A DNA stretch of 10,980 bases from Xanthobacteraceae bacterium (GTDB lineage Bacteria > Pseudomonadota > Alphaproteobacteria > Rhizobiales > Xanthobacteraceae). Shown here piece after piece: positions 6,770 to 10,980 of this stretch. The position numbers were made by a program, and so were the translations under genes. The stretch spans positions 1-10,980 of the forward strand of contig JASHRR010000021.1 in NCBI GenBank assembly GCA_030037185.1, written 5' to 3'. Under the pieces are notes generated by a model. It saw nothing but the letters and a program-made list of their open reading frames with translations. It did not search any database and was not told the DNA's origin. Within the stretch, counting starts at the first letter, position 1; each line of letters opens with the position of its first letter.

Positions 6770-9700
6770 ATGACCAAATTCGCAGCGACTATGGATGGTA
6801 ACACCGCCGTTACCCACGTGGCCTATCGCGTGAACGAAGTGTGCGCGATCTTTCCGATCACCCCGTCATCGACCATGGCAGAGCTTGCGGACGAATGGGC
6901 CGCCACGCGGCTGAAGAACATCTGGGGTCAGATCCCAACCGTCGAGGAGATGCAGAGCGAAGGCGGCGCGGCTGGCGCGGTTCACGGCGCTCTGCAATCG
7001 GGCGCGCTGACCACGACATTCACGGCGTCACAAGGCCTCATGCTGATGCTGCCCAACATGTTCAAGATCGCGGGCGAGTTGACATCGACGGTCTTCCACG
7101 TCGCCGCCCGTTCCCTCGCCACGCAGGCGCTGTCGATTTTTGGCGACCACTCGGACGTGATGGCGACCCGCACAACCGGTTTCGCGCTGCTTTCTTCAGG
7201 CTCGGTGCAGGAGGCCCATGACTCGGCGCTCATCGCCCAGGCGGCGACGCTCGAATCCAGGGTGCCGTTCCTCCACTTCTTCGATGGGTTCCGCACCTCG
7301 CACGAAGTCAATACGCTGGAGCTGCTCAGCGACGCGCAGATCCGCGCCATGATCAACGACGAGCTGGTGCACGCCCATCGCGCCCGCGCGCTTGATCCGG
7401 AACACCCATTCGTGCGCGGAACGGCGCATAACCCGGACACCTTCTTCCAGGCCCGGGAGACCGTGAACCCGTTCTATGCCCGCACGCCCGGCATTGTGCA
7501 GTCCGTGATGGACCGCTTCGCGAAGCTGACGAGCCGGCAGTATCGCTTGTTCGAGTACGCCGGTCCCGCCGACGCCGAACGCGTCGTGGTTGTGATGGGA
7601 TCTGGCGCCGAGACCGCACGCGAGACTGCTGCGACCCTACGCGCGCTGGGCGAGAGCGTTGGCGTGCTGCAGGTGCGACTTTACCGGCCGTTCGCGGCCG
7701 ACGCCTTCGTCGCCGCGCTTCCGGAAGGCGTACGTGGCGTCGCCGTGCTGGAACAGACCAAGGAACCGGGTGCGGCCGGCGAGCCGCTCTACGTAGACGT
7801 CGTGACTGCGCTTGCGCAGGCCGTCGGTTCCGGCCGCCGCCGGACCATGCCGCACGTCGTCGGCGGCCGTTATGGCCTCTCCTCCAAGGACTTCAATCCA
7901 TCGATGGCCAAGGCGGTGTTCGACGAGCTTGCCCGGCCTGAGCCGAAGAACAGCTTCACGATCGGCATCATCGACGATGTCAGCCACACCAGCCTCGAGA
8001 CCGATCCCGGCTTCACGATCGGGGATCCCGACACCGTCGAGGCGGTCTTCTACGGCCTCGGTGCCGACGGCACCGTGGGGGCAAACAAGAACAGCGTGAA
8101 GATCATTGCCGAGGACGCGGGCCTCTATGCGCAGGGCTACTTCGTCTACGATTCCCACAAGTCCGGTGCACAGACCGTTTCGCACTTGCGGTTTGGGCCG
8201 CGGCCAATCCATGCTCCCTACCTCATCCAGAAGGCCGGCTTCGTCGCCTGCCATCAGTTTCAATTCGTCGAACGGATCGACATTTTGCGGCTGGCCGCGC
8301 CGGGCGCGACGCTCCTTCTCAACAGCCCTTATGGCCCCGACGATGTGTGGGACCACCTGCCGCGGGCGATGCAACAGCGGATCATCGAGCTCGGGCTGCG
8401 CTTCTTCGTCATCGACGCTTCGAAGGTAGCGCAGGATGTCGGCCTTCGCGGGCGCACCAACACCGTCCTACAAACCTGCTTCTTCGCAATCTCCGGCGTG
8501 CTGCCGAAGGACGAGGCCATCCGCCAGATCAAGGAATCGATCAGCAAGACTTATAGCGACAAGGGCGAGGAGGTGGTCCGCCGCAATTTTCAGGCGGTGG
8601 ATGACACCTTGTCGCGGCTGTTTGCGGTGAAAGTCCCGGACAAAGTGACGAGCGCCTGGGACCGGCAGCCCCTGGTGCCGCCGACGGCGCCGGAGTTCAT
8701 CCGCGAGGTGACCAGCAGGATGTTCGAAGGCCGCGGCGATGAGATCCCGGTCAGCCTGATGCCGATCGACGGCACCTACCCGTCAGGCACCGGTGCATTC
8801 GAGAAGCGCAATATCTCCGACCTGGTGGCGGCCTGGGAGCCGGATCTCTGCATCCAGTGCGGCCAGTGCAGCTTCGTCTGCCCCCACGCCGTCATTCGTG
8901 CCAAGTATTATGACGAGTCGCGGCTCGACGGTGCGCCCGCGACCTTCAAATCGGCCCCTATTAATGTCCGTGGTTTCCCCGCCGTGCGGTTCTCGCTGCA
9001 GTTCTACCTGGAAGACTGCACCGGATGCGGCCTGTGCATCGAAGCCTGCCCCGCGCACAGTCCGACACAGCCCGGCCTCAAGGCTGTCAACCTGCGTGAA
9101 AAGCCGCCACTCGTCGCGCCGGAACGCGAGAACATCGCGTTCTTCGAGAAGCTGCCGGTCAACGACCGGGCGCGGGTCGATTTTGCCAACGTCCGCGGCG
9201 TGCAGTTCCTGGAGCCACTGTTCGAGTTCTCGGGCGCGTGCGGCGGATGCGGCGAGACGCCGTATCTCAAGCTGCTGTCGCAACTGTTCGGCGATCGCAT
9301 GCAGGTCGCCAACGCAACCGGTTGCTCGTCGATCTACGGCGCCAATCTGCCGGCGACACCATGGACGAAGAACCGCGAAGGGCGCGGTCCGGCGTGGTCG
9401 AACTCGCTGTTCGAAGACAACGCCGAGTTCGGTCTTGGCTTTCGCCTGGCGGCCGATAAGCACCTGGAGCTGGCCATGCGTCTGGCGCGCGAGCTCGCTA
9501 CCAAAGTCGGGGTGGATCTGGTTGAAGCAATTCTAACGGCGCCGCAGGTTCATGAGTCCGAAATCCGGGCGCAGCGGCTGCGCGTTGCCGACCTCATCCA
9601 GCTTCTGCAGACGCTGGGCGGCGATCCCGCCGCCAAGGCCCTGCTGTCGGTCGTCGATCATCTCGTGCGCCGGAGCATCTGGATCGTCGGCGGCGATGGA

Positions 9701-10350
9701 TGGGCCTACGACATCGGCTATGGGGGTCTCGACCATGTGCTGGCGAGCGCGCGCGATGTCAATCTACTTGTTCTCGACACTGAGGTGTATTCCAACACCG
9801 GCGGCCAGTCATCGAAGGCGACCCCGCTCGGGGCCATCGCGAAATTCGCCGCTGCCGGCAAGCGCACCGCCGCAAGGATCTGGCACTGCAGGCGATCGCC
9901 TACGGGAACGTCTACGTGGCCCAGGTGGCCATGGGCGCCAACCTGCAGCACACGCTGCTCGCCTTTCGCGAGGCCGAGGCCTATCCGGGACCATCCCTGA
10001 TCCTCGCCTACTGCCACTGCATCGCCCACGGGTTCGACCTCAAGTACGGTATGCGTCAGCAGGATCTCGCTGTCGCGAGCGGCTACTGGCCGTTGTTCCG
10101 CTACGACCCGGCGATGCGGACGATCGGAGAAAATCCGTTCCGTCTCGACTCGCCGCGGCCGACCATCACGTTGCGCGATTACGCCTACAACGAGCTTCGC
10201 TACAAGGCGCTGGCGCAAATCCGCCCCGACGAGGCCGAGCGGTTGCTGGCCGCCGGACAGGCGGCCATCGATGAAAAATACCGCATCTATGAAGAGATGG
10301 CCGGCTGGGCACCAACGCGCTTTCATCCGCAAACACCCGTGCAAGCGTAG
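6770..10350 (+). CDS. nifJ: Pyruvate:ferredoxin (flavodoxin) oxidoreductase, frameshifted near the 3' end
   Basis: Single-chain PFOR converts pyruvate and CoA to acetyl-CoA and CO2 and reduces ferredoxin or flavodoxin. The domain order is that of NifJ: pyruvate-binding alpha part with PITPSS (T31), MQSE (E64) and R114, which fall at the Desulfovibrio africanus PFOR numbers; a gamma part around YGLGADGTVGANK; a ferredoxin part with C694, C697, C700, C704 and C750, C753, C756, C760; and a thiamine-diphosphate part with CGGC (824, 827), C852, GDGWAYDIG (975-983) and EVYSNTGGQ (from 1005). The frame is lost near 9870: the first frame ends at a TGA at 9998-10000, while the true C-terminus (KDLALQAIAYGNVYVAQVAM to VQA) continues one frame over to the TAG at 10348. 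With one base restored the protein has 1193 residues, normal for NifJ. The final proximal-cluster cysteine (in HCIAHG) lies after the shift. I cannot tell a sequencing error from a real mutation. Confidence 0.93.
9866..9876 (+). other. Frameshift site in nifJ (one base missing)
   Basis: Reading frame 6770 gives K-R-T-A up to about 9871 and then turns into sequence unlike the family. The frame that resumes with CGC AAG GAT CTG (R-K-D-L, 9871 on) continues as normal PFOR. Adding one base in ACCGCCGCAAG, for example a third C after GC, restores K-R-T-A-R-K-D-L. No slippery heptamer or long homopolymer is present, so programmed slippage or phase variation is unlikely. Confidence 0.85.
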
Positions 10351-10364
10351 ACTACGGAGTCTAC
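10347..10364 (+). terminator. Small hairpin overlapping the nifJ stop codon
   Basis: GTAGACT (10347-10353) and AGTCTAC (10358-10364) form a perfect 7-bp stem with a 4-nt loop that includes the TAG stop. No T-tract follows, so intrinsic termination is doubtful. It may instead protect the 3' end of the message. Confidence 0.25.
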
Positions 10365-10980
10365 TGAGCAAACGCCGAGAGCCTCTCCACCACCCGGTCT
10401 GCCCTTGAAGAATCCGCAGATTGTCCTCACCGCTATCCGCAAGCTGAAGACTACGCCTCCGCCGCCGTGTCCTGCCATCGCTGTTCGAGGAATCGTCTGT
10501 CGGATGCCCGACAATCGGACATGCCATCGTGGGTTAGCGCGCGGTGTATGGGCTTGCGGTTGTCACTAATCTGGTGGACGGTCCGTTTCGCATCCTGGGC
10601 TATCGTATACGCCACATTTGGCGTCACGCTTCTCGTCGTGCGCCCCATTTGGTGGATGATCCGTTCGCTTGCGTGGTGTGGCGAGGGCGCCAACCACATC
10701 TCGCCATCGCGCGCAGGCAGCACGGCTGCGGTCCTTCACAGCGCCGTCGGTCACAAGGCGAAGATGCCTGCGCGTCGCGCTACGACCCTCATTCCCGGAA
10801 AGTCGCCGTCTCCGTCAGGGAAGCGACAGAAGCTCCAACTGCCGCTCGCGTCACCAACGCGATCTCCTCCATGCTGCGCTGACTTAGGACAGTCGCAAAA
10901 ATAATCGAATCGGATTTTCCCGAAGATGCGACGTAGTGACTCGGATGAGGGTGATTCTCAGTCATCGGACCGATTGGTAC
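10351..10980. other. 630 bases after nifJ without a recognisable gene
   Basis: I find no convincing gene here. The longest plus-strand frame runs from a GTG at 10467 to a stop at 10904 (145 residues). It has no Shine-Dalgarno site, a hydrophobic stretch rich in Trp around residues 29-70 (two WW pairs), and a low-complexity Arg/Ser/Pro tail unlike any family I know. A second overlapping frame (10544-10882) is no better. The last 80 bases are AT-richer and may precede a gene beyond the window. The region could be a decayed gene or a promoter-bearing spacer. Confidence 0.45.

Noticed and set aside
7637..8374. 245-codon open frame on the minus strand
   Set aside because: It is the antisense shadow of nifJ. 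The plus strand here encodes well-conserved PFOR sequence.
9860..9900. Programmed ribosomal frameshifting in nifJ
   Set aside because: No slippery heptamer, stimulatory structure or family precedent is visible. A missing base explains the frame change more simply.
9718..10527. 269-codon minus-strand frame across the nifJ end
   Set aside because: It runs antisense to the conserved PFOR C-terminus and shows no motif or ribosome site.
10936..10970. Inverted repeat TGACT...AGTCA near the window end
   Set aside because: The arms are only 5 bases with an 18-base gap, too weak to call an operator.

Overview
The window looks like a chromosomal stretch of a high-GC alphaproteobacterium. The evidence is the G/C-rich third codon positions, long antisense open frames, and the resemblance of the decarboxylase and the cstA-ybdD pair to alphaproteobacterial versions. 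Genus cannot be settled from this sequence. There are six protein genes, two of them incomplete or damaged. I see no rRNA, tRNA, CRISPR array or insertion sequence.

Layout. Positions 1-486 (+) hold the 3' end of an FtsH-type membrane metalloprotease, followed by a plausible Rho-independent terminator (572-609). Positions 729-1895 (-) encode a fold-III PLP amino-acid decarboxylase, most likely an ornithine decarboxylase, convergent with ftsH. About 810 bases without a recognisable gene (1896-2706) separate its start from a rightward operon. This spacer carries a near-consensus FNR/FixK/Anr box (2563-2576) and a perfect 8-bp hairpin (2614-2637). The operon (2707-10350, +) encodes the CstA/BtsT-type transporter, the small YbdD/YjiX partner protein (8-base overlap), a GltD-like FAD/NAD(P)H oxidoreductase ending in a ferredoxin-like domain, and a full-length-class pyruvate:ferredoxin oxidoreductase (NifJ). 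The last 630 bases (10351-10980) have no recognisable gene.

How the genes may work together (inference). CstA/BtsT carriers are known to take up pyruvate or peptides, and PFOR splits pyruvate to acetyl-CoA, CO2 and reduced ferredoxin. The GltD-like flavoprotein could pass electrons between ferredoxin clusters and NAD(P). The four genes therefore read as a pyruvate uptake and anaerobic oxidation module, and an FNR/FixK-type box at the head of the operon fits an oxygen-sensitive enzyme. As given, nifJ carries a one-base frameshift near 9870. It removes the last ~118 residues, including the final cysteine ligand of the proximal iron-sulfur cluster, so either the read has an error or the gene is broken.
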